Below are positions 7,571-16,550 of a stretch of 48,291 nucleotides of DNA, piece after piece. Under the pieces are notes generated by a model. That model saw nothing but the letters and a program-made list of their open reading frames with translations, ran no database searches and was not told the origin of the DNA. Source of the DNA: Marinisporobacter balticus (GTDB taxonomy: Bacteria > Bacillota > Clostridia > Peptostreptococcales > Thermotaleaceae); the NCBI RefSeq assembly GCF_004345705.1, contig NZ_SLWV01000028.1, positions 1 to 48,291 on the forward strand, written 5' to 3'. Within the stretch, counting starts at the first letter, position 1, and each line of letters begins with the position of its first letter. The position numbers were made by a program, and so were the translations under genes.

Positions 7571-8365
7571 ATGAATATGAAGTATAGTTATTATCCAGGT
7601 TGTACGTTAAAGACAAAAGCACAGGACTTAGAAAAGTTTGCCCTTGATTCTGCAAAAACTTTAGGGGTTGCGCTACAAGAACAAAAGGAGTGGCAATGTT
7701 GCGGGGCTGTTTATCCACTTGCAACGGATGAAATAGCGACGAAATTATCGTCAGTAAGAAGTTTAGCAGAAGCATATCAAAAGGGTGAAAAATTGGTTAC
7801 ATTATGTGCAGCATGTCATCATGTCATTAAAAGAGTAAATGAAGATATGAAGCATAAAGAGGATATTAGAAAAAAAGTAAACAATTATCTACAGTTACCC
7901 AATGATTATGAAGGGGAATGTGAAGTGATTCACTACCTTGAAATGCTTAGAGATGAAATAGGGTTTGAAAGTTTGGCACAAAAGGTGAAAAAGCCTCTTA
8001 AGAATCGTAAAATAGGCGCTTATTATGGATGTTTACTTCTTAGACCTAGTAAAGTGATGAAGTTTGATGATCCAGAAAATCCTTCTATTATAGAAGATTT
8101 TATAAAAGCACTTGGGGCTACACCCATCATATATCCTTATAGAACCGAGTGTTGTGGAGGCTATCTTGCTATAGATCAAAAGGATGTTGTAGAAAAAATG
8201 ACACAAAATATCTTTGAATCAGCTTCAAAGTATGGGGTAGAAGAGATTGTTACTGCATGCCCTCTTTGTAAATATAATTTAGAAATCAGTGGATTTGGAG
8301 ATGAAAATAATATATCTATAAGCTATTTCACTGAGCTTTTAGCGGAAGCTTTAGGCGTTAAATAA
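7571..8365 (+). CDS. hdrB: Heterodisulfide reductase subunit B-like protein (HdrB)
   Basis: A 264-residue HdrB. Both CCG domains that bind the non-cubane 4Fe-4S clusters are complete: C11, C43-C44, C79 and C82 in the first, and a second C-CC-CxxC set in the C-terminal half (YYGC, ECCGG, CPLC). In methanogens HdrB reduces the CoM-CoB disulfide; in bacteria the natural acceptor is often unknown. Retained cluster ligands mean either disulfide chemistry or electron relay is possible. It opens the operon. An ATG two codons downstream (7577) could also be used. The ribosome site is displaced by an intervening hairpin. Confidence 0.9.
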   Translation: MNMKYSYYPGCTLKTKAQDLEKFALDSAKTLGVALQEQKEWQCCGAVYPLATDEIATKLSSVRSLAEAYQKGEKLVTLCAACHHVIKRVNEDMKHKEDIRKKVNNYLQLPNDYEGECEVIHYLEMLRDEIGFESLAQKVKKPLKNRKIGAYYGCLLLRPSKVMKFDDPENPSIIEDFIKALGATPIIYPYRTECCGGYLAIDQKDVVEKMTQNIFESASKYGVEEIVTACPLCKYNLEISGFGDENNISISYFTELLAEALGVK

Positions 8366-8385
8366 GATAGGAGAGGGGTGAAGCA

Positions 8386-8796
8386 ATGACAAGAGTTAAG
8401 GTTATTCCTGAAAATAAAAAGAATATAATAGACAAAATTATTGAAATGAGTGGAGAGAATATAAGGGATTGTATGCAGTGTGGAAAATGCTCAGCAGGCT
8501 GCCCTGCTAGTGACGGTATGGATCTATTACCCCATCAAGTGATTAGATTATTACAATTAGGTCAAATAGATAGAATCGTAGAAAGCAAAAGTATTTGGAA
8601 TTGTGCTTCATGTTTTACCTGTGCACAGCGTTGTCCTAGAAATATAGATATTGCCAATATAATGGAAGCCATACGTCTTACGATTATAAGATGTGTAGGA
8701 AATAGTAGATTAAAAGCGGATGATGTACCAAGTAAAGTAGATTGCAAAATGCCGCAGCAGGCAATTGTAAGTGGATTTCGTAAGTATAATAAATGA
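8386..8796 (+). CDS. hdrC: Heterodisulfide reductase subunit C-like protein (HdrC)
   Basis: A 136-residue di-cluster ferredoxin-like protein. Two 4Fe-4S motifs are seen: C29-C32-C35-C39 (CMQCGKCSAGCP) and C73-C76-C79-C83 (CASCFTCAQRCP). HdrC passes electrons between HdrA and HdrB. It starts 20 bp after HdrB behind GGAGAGGGG. Length and cysteine pattern are typical, without a membrane part, so this is the soluble HdrABC type and not HdrDE. Confidence 0.9.
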   Translation: MTRVKVIPENKKNIIDKIIEMSGENIRDCMQCGKCSAGCPASDGMDLLPHQVIRLLQLGQIDRIVESKSIWNCASCFTCAQRCPRNIDIANIMEAIRLTIIRCVGNSRLKADDVPSKVDCKMPQQAIVSGFRKYNK

Positions 8797-8858
8797 TTTT
8801 TATAGATGGTATAAAATAAATAAGTAGAGAAATTTGTATTTTAAAAGGAGGGATCATA

Positions 8859-10844
8859 TTGCAAAGGATTGGCGTTTTTGTTTGTTGGTGTGGAACCAAT
8901 ATAGCAGGTACCGTAAATATAGAGAAGGTCATAGCAGCAGCTGGAGAAATGCCGGGTGTTGTATATGCGAAAGATTATCAATATATGTGTTCAGCAGTCG
9001 GGCAAAATCTAGTAAAAAATACGATTAAAGAACAAAAGTTAGATCGTGTGGTCATCGCGTCATGTTCGCCTAGAATGCATGAGGCTACATTCAGAAAAAC
9101 TGCAAAGGTAGCTGGATTAAATCCATATTTAGTAGAGGTTGCAAATATAAGAGAACATTGTTCGTGGATCCATAAGAATAAAGAAGAAGCAACGAAAAAA
9201 GCCATTGCTCTTACAAGAGCAGCCGTAGCGAAAGTCGCTTTAAACACTGCACTTATAGCTGGTGAAATAGGGGTAGAATCACGCGCATTGGTTATTGGTG
9301 GTGGCATTGCAGGTATTCAGACTGCACTGGATATTGCAGAGGCAGGTTACGAAGTAGATATTATTGAGAAAAGCCCAAGTATTGGTGGTAAAATGGCGCA
9401 AATCGATAAGACATTTCCTACACTAGATTGTTCGGCCTGTATTCTGACACCTAAAATGGTAGATGTATCAACACATCCTAATATTAACATTTATACATAT
9501 AGTGAATTAGAAAATGTGAAGGGGTATGTAGGAAATTTTGAAGTTACGATGAATCAAAGAGCACGTAGTGTAAATATGGAAAAATGTATCGGATGTGGCA
9601 TATGTACTGATAAATGTCCTTCGAAAAAAGCAAAAAGTGAGTTTGAGGAAGGCCTAAGAAATAGAAGTGCGATCTATACACCTTTTCCACAGGCCATTCC
9701 AAATGTACCGGTGATAGATCGGGAAGCCTGTATCAAGTTTAAAACAGGAAAGTGTGGTCTTTGTGAAACAGTATGTCCTGCTGGGGCGATAGAGTTTTCA
9801 CAAGAAGATACAAAAATAACAAAAAAATATGGTGCGATTGTTGTCGCTATAGGTTATGACATTATAGCGTTAGATAAATTTGGTGAGTATGCGTATACGA
9901 ACCATCAAGATGTCATCACATCGCTTGAGTTTGAGAGATTAACAAATGCAGCAGGGCCTACAGGAGGGAAGCTTGTACGCCCATCTGACCATAAAAAACC
10001 TAAAAAGGTTGTATTTGTTCAGTGTGTTGGATCAAGAGATAAAACAGAACGTGGAAAAACGTATTGTTCTAAAATTTGTTGTATGTATACAGCAAAACAT
10101 GCTATGTTGATTCGAGATAAATATCCTGATATAGAAACGTATGTCTTTTATATAGATGTGCGTACGCCAGGGAAAAACTTTGATGAGTTTCATAGAAGAG
10201 CTGTTGAAGAATACGGTGTGAATTATATAAAAGGGATGGTTGGAAAGATTTTTCCAGATGGGGAAAAACTTCAAGTACATGGGGTAGATGCGTTAACAGG
10301 GGATACGATTAAGATTGATGCAGATATGGTTGTTTTAGCAGCAGCTACGAAGGCAAAAGAGGATGCAGAAGATCTTGGAAGAAAACTAAGTATCAGTACA
10401 GATACGAATAATTTCTTTACAGAAGCACATCCAAAGCTTAAACCTGTAGAAACCCACTGTGCAGGAATTTATTTGGCAGGGGCTTGTCAAGGCCCAAAAG
10501 ATATTCCAGAAACAGTAGCACAAGCGAGTGGGGCAGCTGCAAAAGCAATCGGATTATTGAGTAAGGATAAATTGGTGAATAATCCTTGTATTTCAGAGGT
10601 AGATGAAAAAATATGTAGTGGATGTCTCGCATGTACAAAGATTTGTCCGTATGATGCGATTACTTCAAAGGTGATCACGTTTAATGATCATGGAAAAATA
10701 ACGAAAAGAGTCGTTGCACAAGTAAATAAAGCACTTTGTCAAGGATGTGGCGGATGTACAGTTGCTTGTAGACCTGGTGCGATTGATATCAAAGGATTTA
10801 CAAACAAACAGATTTTAGCGGAGGTAGATGCACTATGTCGGTAG
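8859..10844 (+). CDS. hdrA: Heterodisulfide reductase subunit A-like protein (HdrA), electron-bifurcating flavoprotein
   Basis: A 661-residue HdrA, the FAD and Fe-S hub at which electron bifurcation occurs in characterised complexes. It has an N-terminal Cys-rich module (CWCGTN, residues 9-14), the FAD dinucleotide fold ALVIGGGIAG (143-152), the HdrA-specific DCSACILTPKMV (190-201), ferredoxin-like motifs at 243-253 and 291-306, a CSKICC segment in the centre and two further 4Fe-4S motifs near 585-597 and 626-638. The start is TTG 8859 with AAAGGAGGG upstream. It overlaps the next gene by 10 bp. The full-length form with its own N-terminal domain, next to MvhD and Flx genes, fits a FlxABCD-HdrABC type complex that uses NADH. 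Confidence 0.92.
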   Translation: MQRIGVFVCWCGTNIAGTVNIEKVIAAAGEMPGVVYAKDYQYMCSAVGQNLVKNTIKEQKLDRVVIASCSPRMHEATFRKTAKVAGLNPYLVEVANIREHCSWIHKNKEEATKKAIALTRAAVAKVALNTALIAGEIGVESRALVIGGGIAGIQTALDIAEAGYEVDIIEKSPSIGGKMAQIDKTFPTLDCSACILTPKMVDVSTHPNINIYTYSELENVKGYVGNFEVTMNQRARSVNMEKCIGCGICTDKCPSKKAKSEFEEGLRNRSAIYTPFPQAIPNVPVIDREACIKFKTGKCGLCETVCPAGAIEFSQEDTKITKKYGAIVVAIGYDIIALDKFGEYAYTNHQDVITSLEFERLTNAAGPTGGKLVRPSDHKKPKKVVFVQCVGSRDKTERGKTYCSKICCMYTAKHAMLIRDKYPDIETYVFYIDVRTPGKNFDEFHRRAVEEYGVNYIKGMVGKIFPDGEKLQVHGVDALTGDTIKIDADMVVLAAATKAKEDAEDLGRKLSISTDTNNFFTEAHPKLKPVETHCAGIYLAGACQGPKDIPETVAQASGAAAKAIGLLSKDKLVNNPCISEVDEKICSGCLACTKICPYDAITSKVITFNDHGKITKRVVAQVNKALCQGCGGCTVACRPGAIDIKGFTNKQILAEVDALCR

Positions 10845-11299
10845 AAGCTAAAGAAACTGTAATGGGAAATAAAAATGAATTTGAGCCGTTAATTGTTGCA
10901 TTTTGCTGTAATTGGTGTAGCTATGCAGGTGCAGATTTAGCTGGAACAAGTAGGTTGAGTTATCCTGCAAATGTGAAGATTATCAGAGTACCTTGTTCGT
11001 GTAGGGTCAATGCAAATTTCGTATTACGTGCTTTTCAACGTGGCGCGGATGGGGTAGTGATTGCTGGGTGTCATCCGGGGGATTGTCATTATTCAACGGG
11101 GAACTATTACACAAGACGTCGGTTTTCACTTTTGACCAATTTCCTTGAATATGTGGGAATCGAACAGGAACGGTTTAAAGTGGATTGGATTTCAGCAGCA
11201 GAAGGAAATAAGTTTGCAACGGTGATGAATGATGTTTTAGAAAAGGTTCATAGACTTGGTCCGAACAGAAAGCTGAGGGATGCAAGATGGAAAAGATAG
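10835..11299 (+). CDS. flxD: MvhD/FlxD-type iron-sulfur subunit
   Basis: A 154-residue protein of the MvhD family, which links an electron-input module to HdrA. Family cysteines are present: C24-C25-C28 (FCCNWCSYAGAD), C54 and C56 (PCSCR), and C79/C84 (AGCHPGDC). It overlaps HdrA by 10 bp and FlxC by 13 bp, indicating translational coupling. In hydrogenase systems it docks MvhAG; no hydrogenase is seen here, and Flx-type NADH subunits follow instead, so FlxD is the better name. Confidence 0.85.
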   Translation: MSVEAKETVMGNKNEFEPLIVAFCCNWCSYAGADLAGTSRLSYPANVKIIRVPCSCRVNANFVLRAFQRGADGVVIAGCHPGDCHYSTGNYYTRRRFSLLTNFLEYVGIEQERFKVDWISAAEGNKFATVMNDVLEKVHRLGPNRKLRDARWKR

Positions 11300-12270
11300 G
11301 ACTAAAAGTACGCGCACGTGCCAAAGAGGCACTTGAAAATAGAGAAGTAGATGAAGTGATGGGTTGGAAAAAGGGAGAATTTTGGTATGACGTTTATCCT
11401 GTATTTATTACAGAGGCAAATGAGGCAGATGATTTAATTTGGGATGCCTTTTGTGTAAACAATCTAAGTAAATATTTAATCCAAAAGCAAAAAGAGAATA
11501 AAAAAGTAGGGGTGTTTTTAAAGGGGTGCGATTCTCTTGGTTTTAATCAACTCCTTAAAGATAATAGAATCGATAGAGATCAAGTCGTGATTTATGGGTT
11601 GCCTTGCGTAGGGATGGTTGATCCTGAGAAAGTAAAAAAAGAAGGATTAAATAAAGGGCTTTTAGAAATAAAAAGATCGAAAGATGAAATCACTTTTGTA
11701 ACCAAAGAGGGAGAAAAGAAGATCTTAGGACGACAGTTTGACTATGATAAATGTCTTGCCTGTAGATACCCAAATCCTGTTGTTTATGATGAACTACTAG
11801 ATACTGAAATTGCTAGAGAAGTTAGTGAAATGGATCGCTTTAAAGATGTAGAAGCAATAGAAAAAATGTCTATAACTGAGCGTTTTGAGTACTGGTCAAA
11901 TCAATTTTCAAAATGTATAAGATGTAATGCTTGCAGAAATATATGTCCTGCATGTAGTTGTGAAAAATGTGTTTTTGACAATGTAAATGCAGGGGTATCA
12001 AGTAAAGCGAGTGTGGATAGTGAAGAACAATTTTTCCATATAACAAGAGCTTATCATGTAGCAGGTCGTTGTGTGGATTGTGGTGAATGCACTAGAGTAT
12101 GTCCTGCAGGAATTCCACTTGATCAATTAAACCATAAAATAATGAAAGACATCAATGAACTCTATGGTAAATATGATGCAGGGGTGGATGTTTCACAAGA
12201 TGCGCCGCTTGTGACGTACAAACTAGATGATGCAGATTCCTTTACAGAGCATGGAAAGGGAGGGAAATGA
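11287..12270 (+). CDS. flxC: FlxC-like iron-sulfur protein (4Fe-4S di-cluster, FrhB-like N-terminus)
   Basis: A 327-residue iron-sulfur protein. The N-terminal two thirds resembles the FrhB/FdhB fold (GVFLKGCDSLGF, VIYGLPCVGMVDPEKV, then CLACRYPNPV), and the C-terminal third carries two 4Fe-4S motifs, CIRCNACRNICPAC near 210 and CVDCGECTRVCPAG near 262. Such subunits relay electrons between the NADH-oxidising flavoprotein and HdrA/MvhD in Flx complexes. The start codon lies inside the MvhD gene. Assignment as FlxC follows from gene order and composition; the names FlxB and FlxC could be swapped between this and the next gene. Confidence 0.75.
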   Translation: MEKIGLKVRARAKEALENREVDEVMGWKKGEFWYDVYPVFITEANEADDLIWDAFCVNNLSKYLIQKQKENKKVGVFLKGCDSLGFNQLLKDNRIDRDQVVIYGLPCVGMVDPEKVKKEGLNKGLLEIKRSKDEITFVTKEGEKKILGRQFDYDKCLACRYPNPVVYDELLDTEIAREVSEMDRFKDVEAIEKMSITERFEYWSNQFSKCIRCNACRNICPACSCEKCVFDNVNAGVSSKASVDSEEQFFHITRAYHVAGRCVDCGECTRVCPAGIPLDQLNHKIMKDINELYGKYDAGVDVSQDAPLVTYKLDDADSFTEHGKGGK

Positions 12271-13301
12271 TGAAAAAGATATTAAAAAGTCAAATTTCTC
12301 AGTTGTGGAAGAGGATCAATCAATCGTATGAACTATTTATACCGATTGAAAAGGATAACAAAGTAAATTTTTCTATGTGGCAAGAAGGGGATCAAGTAAA
12401 CTTAGAAATATTAAAAACCAATAGTTCTCCTAAAAACATTATTTTTCCTCAAACTGAAACGTATTTACAGTTTGAAAAGAACGGTAAAAAAATAAACATG
12501 GAAAGTGTTGGAGGCAAAAAAGAGGCGTATGTACTCTTTGGGGTAAGACCTTGTGACGTAGTAAGCTTTAATCTTTTAGATAATGTATTTTTGAGAGAGC
12601 CAGTAGATCGTTTTTATGAGGAAAGAAGAAATAAAGGCATTGTTATTTCTATGGCTTGTTCGGATCCTGAGGAAACTTGCTTTTGTAGTGCATTTGGGAT
12701 TGATCCCGAAAATGCAGTAGAAGGTGTGGATGTAGCGACTTGGGATATGGGGGATAAAATACTTTGGATGGCACAAACTGAAAAAGGAAAAATGTTTACA
12801 CAAAGTCTTAAAGATCTTTTAAAAGAGGCTACAGAAGAAGATGAAGAAGCATGTGTGCAATTAAAAAACAATATAAAGGAAAAGGTGAAAAATCTTCCTT
12901 TATCAAATATAGATATGAAAAAAATAGATAAAAGCATGAAAGATCTATTTGAATCAAGCATTTGGGAAGACTTTAGTGCACAATGTTTAGGGTGCGGTTC
13001 ATGTACTTATGTATGTCCGACTTGTCATTGTTATGATATTCAGGATTTTGACGGTGGAAAATCTGGAGAAAGATTTCGTTGTTGGGATTCTTGTATGTTT
13101 TCAGATTTTACCCTTATGGCGCATGGCAATCCTAGAAAGACCCAAAAGGAAAGATTTAGACAAAGATTTATGCATAAACTTGTTTACTATCCAAATAATC
13201 ATGGGACTTATGCCTGTGTAGGATGTGGAAGATGTATAGAAAGATGTCCTGTTCATATAGATATGGTCAAAGTGATTAAAAAATTAGGGGGTGAATTATA
13301 A
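12267..13301 (+). CDS. flxB: FlxB-like iron-sulfur protein (HyhB/AsrA-like)
   Basis: A 344-residue protein of the family that includes sulfhydrogenase beta subunit and anaerobic sulfite reductase AsrA. Visible features are FGVRPCDVVSFNLLDNVFL near residue 92, a CSDPEETCFC segment, and two 4Fe-4S motifs, CLGCGSCTYVCPTCHC near 240 and CVGCGRCIERCPVH near 317. It starts within an ATGA overlap with FlxC and its stop overlaps the FlxA start (TAATG). In AsrAB and hydrogenase pairs this subunit always goes with a FAD/NAD(P)-binding partner, which is the next gene. Confidence 0.8.
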   Translation: MMKKILKSQISQLWKRINQSYELFIPIEKDNKVNFSMWQEGDQVNLEILKTNSSPKNIIFPQTETYLQFEKNGKKINMESVGGKKEAYVLFGVRPCDVVSFNLLDNVFLREPVDRFYEERRNKGIVISMACSDPEETCFCSAFGIDPENAVEGVDVATWDMGDKILWMAQTEKGKMFTQSLKDLLKEATEEDEEACVQLKNNIKEKVKNLPLSNIDMKKIDKSMKDLFESSIWEDFSAQCLGCGSCTYVCPTCHCYDIQDFDGGKSGERFRCWDSCMFSDFTLMAHGNPRKTQKERFRQRFMHKLVYYPNNHGTYACVGCGRCIERCPVHIDMVKVIKKLGGEL

Positions 13302-14146
13302 TGAGTTGTAGCTGTCATGATCATGTAGATCCACTTGTACCACAAAGTGTAGTCATAGAGGATATTAGAATAGACACAGATGATGTGACTACTTTTAGAG
13401 TTGTAAAACCTGAAGGGGGAAAGCCTTTTGAATCTATGCCTGGGCAATGTGCAATGGTTTCTGTGCCACTCGTTGGAGAAGCATTTTTTTCAATCACCTC
13501 TTCCCCTACAGAGACAAATTTTATGGAGTTTAGTATCAAAAGATGTGGTAAGGTTACGGACTATTTGCATGGACTTGAAGTGGGAGATGAAATTGGTATC
13601 AGAGGCCCTTATGGAAATAATTTTCCAGTAGATGATGCATTGAAAGGAAAAGACTTGCTTTTCATTGGTGGAGGAATTGGATTAGCGCCACTTCGTTCTG
13701 TTATAAACTATGTAATGGATAAACGGGAAGATTATGGAAAGATCGATATTGTATACGGTGCACGGAGCCCACAGGATCTTGTACATAGAAAAGATATTTT
13801 TGAAAACTGGCCCAAAAGCCAAAATACAGATGTTTATCTGACTGTAGATAAAGAATGTGAAGGATGGGACGGACACGTGGGTTTTGTTCCTCAATATATA
13901 AAAGACATTGGGTTTGACACAAACAAAGTCGCTTTGGTTTGTGGACCCCCTATTATGATTAAATTTGTACTGCAAGGGTTAGAAGAAATAGGATTTAAGA
14001 AAGAACAAGTTTATACGACACTTGAATTAAAGATGAAATGTGGCGTTGGAAAATGCGGACGTTGTAATATAGGAGACAAATATGTATGCAAAGACGGTCC
14101 TGTATTTAGATGTGATGAAATTCAAGAACTTCCTGATGAATATTAA
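13301..14146 (+). CDS. flxA: FlxA-like NAD(P)H-oxidising FAD/2Fe-2S subunit
   Basis: A 281-residue ferredoxin-NADP reductase-type flavoprotein (relatives: HyhG, AsrB, dihydroorotate dehydrogenase electron-transfer subunit). The FAD-binding beta barrel contains FSITSSPT, the NAD part has LLFIGGGIGLAPLRSVI, and the C-terminus carries a 2Fe-2S motif, KCGVGKCGRCNIGDKYVCK, with four cysteines. It should take electrons from NADH, or NADPH, into the Flx-Hdr complex. The next gene lies 54 bp downstream with its own strong AGGAGG site. Confidence 0.87.
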   Translation: MSCSCHDHVDPLVPQSVVIEDIRIDTDDVTTFRVVKPEGGKPFESMPGQCAMVSVPLVGEAFFSITSSPTETNFMEFSIKRCGKVTDYLHGLEVGDEIGIRGPYGNNFPVDDALKGKDLLFIGGGIGLAPLRSVINYVMDKREDYGKIDIVYGARSPQDLVHRKDIFENWPKSQNTDVYLTVDKECEGWDGHVGFVPQYIKDIGFDTNKVALVCGPPIMIKFVLQGLEEIGFKKEQVYTTLELKMKCGVGKCGRCNIGDKYVCKDGPVFRCDEIQELPDEY

Positions 14147-14200
14147 TAGATAGAAATAAGGTGTTAAAAATAGAATTTAGAGATAAAGGAGGCGTATAAA

Positions 14201-14881
14201 ATGGCTAAAAATGAAATGGTCGATATATATATATTAGGTAAAAAGTACACAGTTCCTTCTACTTTGACAATTATGGACTCAATGGAATATGCAGGGTATC
14301 AATTAACGAGAGGGTGCGGATGTAGATCTGGATTTTGCGGAGCATGTGCGACGATCTATAGAATCAAAGGTGAAAAAGAATTAAAGGTATGCTTAGCCTG
14401 TCAAACAAAGGTTGAAGAGGGGATGTATCTTACGCAGTTGCCATTTTTCCCTGGAGATAAAAAAACATATGATATGAGTCAATTAAAGCCAACGGCGGAT
14501 ACCATGATGCAGCTTTATCCTGAAATATATAGTTGTATTGGATGTAACTCCTGTACGAAAGGATGTCCACAAGAACTAAATGTAATGCAGTATATTGCCT
14601 ATGCGCAAAGAGGAGAATTTGAAAAATGTGCTGAAGAATCTTTTGATTGTGTGAGTTGTGGAATATGTGCATCAAGGTGTCCGGCAAATATTACGCATTA
14701 TCAAGTAGGACTGCTTGCACGTCGTCTTAATGGGAAATATATTGCGCCTGAAACAAAGCATTTGAAAGAAAGAGTAAAAGAGATTCAAGAAGGTAAGTAT
14801 GACAGCGATTTAAAGGAATTAATGAAAAAAAATACGGATGAATTAAAAGCGATATACAATGCACGTGATATTGAAAAGTAA
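14201..14881 (+). CDS. Fumarate reductase/TfrB-like iron-sulfur subunit
   Basis: A 226-residue FrdB/SdhB-like protein. An N-terminal 2Fe-2S ferredoxin domain has C41, C46, C49 and C64 (GCGCRSGFCGACA...CLAC), and a C-terminal part has two 4Fe-4S motifs: C112-C115-C118-C122 and C150-C153-C156-C160. The FrdB of quinol enzymes has a 3Fe-4S cluster and contacts a membrane anchor; here both distal motifs have four cysteines as in HdrC and TfrB, and no anchor gene is present. It should connect the flavoprotein made by the next gene to the Hdr proteins. A charged helical tail follows residue 185. Confidence 0.85.
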   Translation: MAKNEMVDIYILGKKYTVPSTLTIMDSMEYAGYQLTRGCGCRSGFCGACATIYRIKGEKELKVCLACQTKVEEGMYLTQLPFFPGDKKTYDMSQLKPTADTMMQLYPEIYSCIGCNSCTKGCPQELNVMQYIAYAQRGEFEKCAEESFDCVSCGICASRCPANITHYQVGLLARRLNGKYIAPETKHLKERVKEIQEGKYDSDLKELMKKNTDELKAIYNARDIEK

Positions 14882-14909
14882 TGATATTTTTTAGGGGGGA
14901 GGTATTTAA

Positions 14910-16550
14910 ATGTATACAGCGAAAATGAGAGAATTGATTAAAAAAGTAGAGGCGACACGCCCTAGAAGATTTGGTATTCAGCATCCAAGAATGACACCGC
15001 AAGAGCGTGAAGAAGTCTTAAATCAATGTCATCCTGATTATAAGGAAGAAGGATTTAGAAATATAAGATTAGGCGTAAACAAAGGATTGAAAGTACCACT
15101 AGAGCTTGCGAATCTTATTGAAGCAAAAAGTAGACTTGACAATGTAGCCATTGATTTAGATCATATAAGTTATGATGTAGACGTATTGATCATAGGAGGA
15201 GGCGGAGCAGGTGCTTCAGCAGCACTTGAAGCATATAATAAAGGTGCGAATGTATTAATCACGACAAAATTACGTTTTGGTGATGCCAATACAATGATGG
15301 CTGAAGGAGGTATTCAGGCTGCGGATAAACCTGAGGATTCTCCATCAAAACACTATATGGATGTAATGGGGGGGGGGCACTATACAAATGTACCAAATCT
15401 TGTGAATGCGCTTGTAGGTGATGCACCAAAAGCTATAAAATGGTTAAATGATATGGGTGTTATGTTTGATAAACAAGAAGATGGAACAATGGTTACTACG
15501 CATGGAGGAGGAACTTCAAGAAAAAGAATGCATGCAGCTGCTGATTATACTGGGGCAGAGATTATGCGTGTGCTTAGAGATGAGGTAATTAATAAAGGAA
15601 TTGAAGTGGTAGATTTTTCTCCAGCGGTTGAGATTATATTGGATCAGGAAGGGAAAGCAGCAGGAGCTGTATTATACAATTTAGAAACACAAGAATATTT
15701 AATCGCGAGAGCAAAAACGGTTATCATAACTACAGGGGGGGCAGGAAGACTTCACTATCAAGGATTTCCTACGTCAAATCATTATGGGGCTACAGCAGAT
15801 GGTCTTGTACTTGGATATAGAGCAGGTGCAGAACTTGCTTTTGCAGATACGATTCAGTATCACCCTACAGGGGTAGCTTTTCCACCACAAATCTTTGGGG
15901 CACTTGTTACTGAAAAAGTCCGTAGCTTAGGTGCAACACCGCTTAATATTGATGGAGAACAATTTGTTTTTCACCTTGAAACAAGGGATGTAGAGGCATC
16001 AGCAGTTATCAGAGAATGCTTAGTTAGAGATAAAGGAATTGATACACCTACAGGCGGAAAAGGGGTATGGCTAGATTCTCCACTTATCGAGATGATCCAT
16101 GGAGAGGGTACGATTGAGAAGCGACTTCCTGGAATGTTAAGAATGTATAAGAAATTTGGGATTGATATGAGGAAAGAACCAATCCTTGTATATCCAACGC
16201 TTCACTACCAAAACGGAGGACTTTTGATCAATGAAAGCGGTCAAACAAAAGTAGAGAATCTATATGTAGCAGGAGAAGCTTCAGGAGGCGTACACGGTAG
16301 AAATAGACTTATGGGAAATTCATTGTTAGATATTATTGTCTTTGGACGTAGAGCAGGATCTCATGCAGGAGAAAAGAGTAAAGATGTCGAATTAAAGAAG
16401 CTTAGCCTTGAGCATGTGAAAGTATATCATCAAAGCCTTAAGGAAAATGGGGTAGAGACAGATCGGGTTGCGCCAATGATGTTACCTCACTATACTCATG
16501 GTAGAGAAGATCATGTAAAAAAAGAAAGGAGTGAAAAATTACATGCGTAA
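14910..16550 (+). CDS. Fumarate reductase-type flavoprotein subunit (soluble, non-covalent FAD)
   Basis: A 546-residue FrdA/SdhA family flavoprotein. It has an 85-residue N-terminal extension, then the FAD fold VDVLIIGGGGAGAS (90-103). Where FrdA/SdhA carry the His that binds FAD covalently (SHT-x-A-x-GG), this protein has DANTMMAEGG, so N127 replaces His and the FAD should be non-covalent, as in aspartate oxidase. Dicarboxylate-site motifs are retained: YHPTG, a TEKVR Arg, PTLHYQNGG and NRLMGNSL. Placed between an Hdr-Flx complex and fumarase, it most likely reduces fumarate to succinate in the cytoplasm. L-aspartate oxidase is less likely because no NAD synthesis genes are near. The end overlaps the next gene by 8 bp. 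Confidence 0.85.
   Translation: MYTAKMRELIKKVEATRPRRFGIQHPRMTPQEREEVLNQCHPDYKEEGFRNIRLGVNKGLKVPLELANLIEAKSRLDNVAIDLDHISYDVDVLIIGGGGAGASAALEAYNKGANVLITTKLRFGDANTMMAEGGIQAADKPEDSPSKHYMDVMGGGHYTNVPNLVNALVGDAPKAIKWLNDMGVMFDKQEDGTMVTTHGGGTSRKRMHAAADYTGAEIMRVLRDEVINKGIEVVDFSPAVEIILDQEGKAAGAVLYNLETQEYLIARAKTVIITTGGAGRLHYQGFPTSNHYGATADGLVLGYRAGAELAFADTIQYHPTGVAFPPQIFGALVTEKVRSLGATPLNIDGEQFVFHLETRDVEASAVIRECLVRDKGIDTPTGGKGVWLDSPLIEMIHGEGTIEKRLPGMLRMYKKFGIDMRKEPILVYPTLHYQNGGLLINESGQTKVENLYVAGEASGGVHGRNRLMGNSLLDIIVFGRRAGSHAGEKSKDVELKKLSLEHVKVYHQSLKENGVETDRVAPMMLPHYTHGREDHVKKERSEKLHA

Noticed and set aside
10835..11299. Part of an Mvh-type hydrogenase
   Set aside because: No hydrogenase large or small subunit is in the operon; FlxA-like NADH subunit is present instead.
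14910..16550. L-aspartate oxidase (NadB)
   Set aside because: The family is related and also has non-covalent FAD, but nadA and nadC are absent and a FrdB-like partner, fumarase and Hdr-Flx genes surround it.
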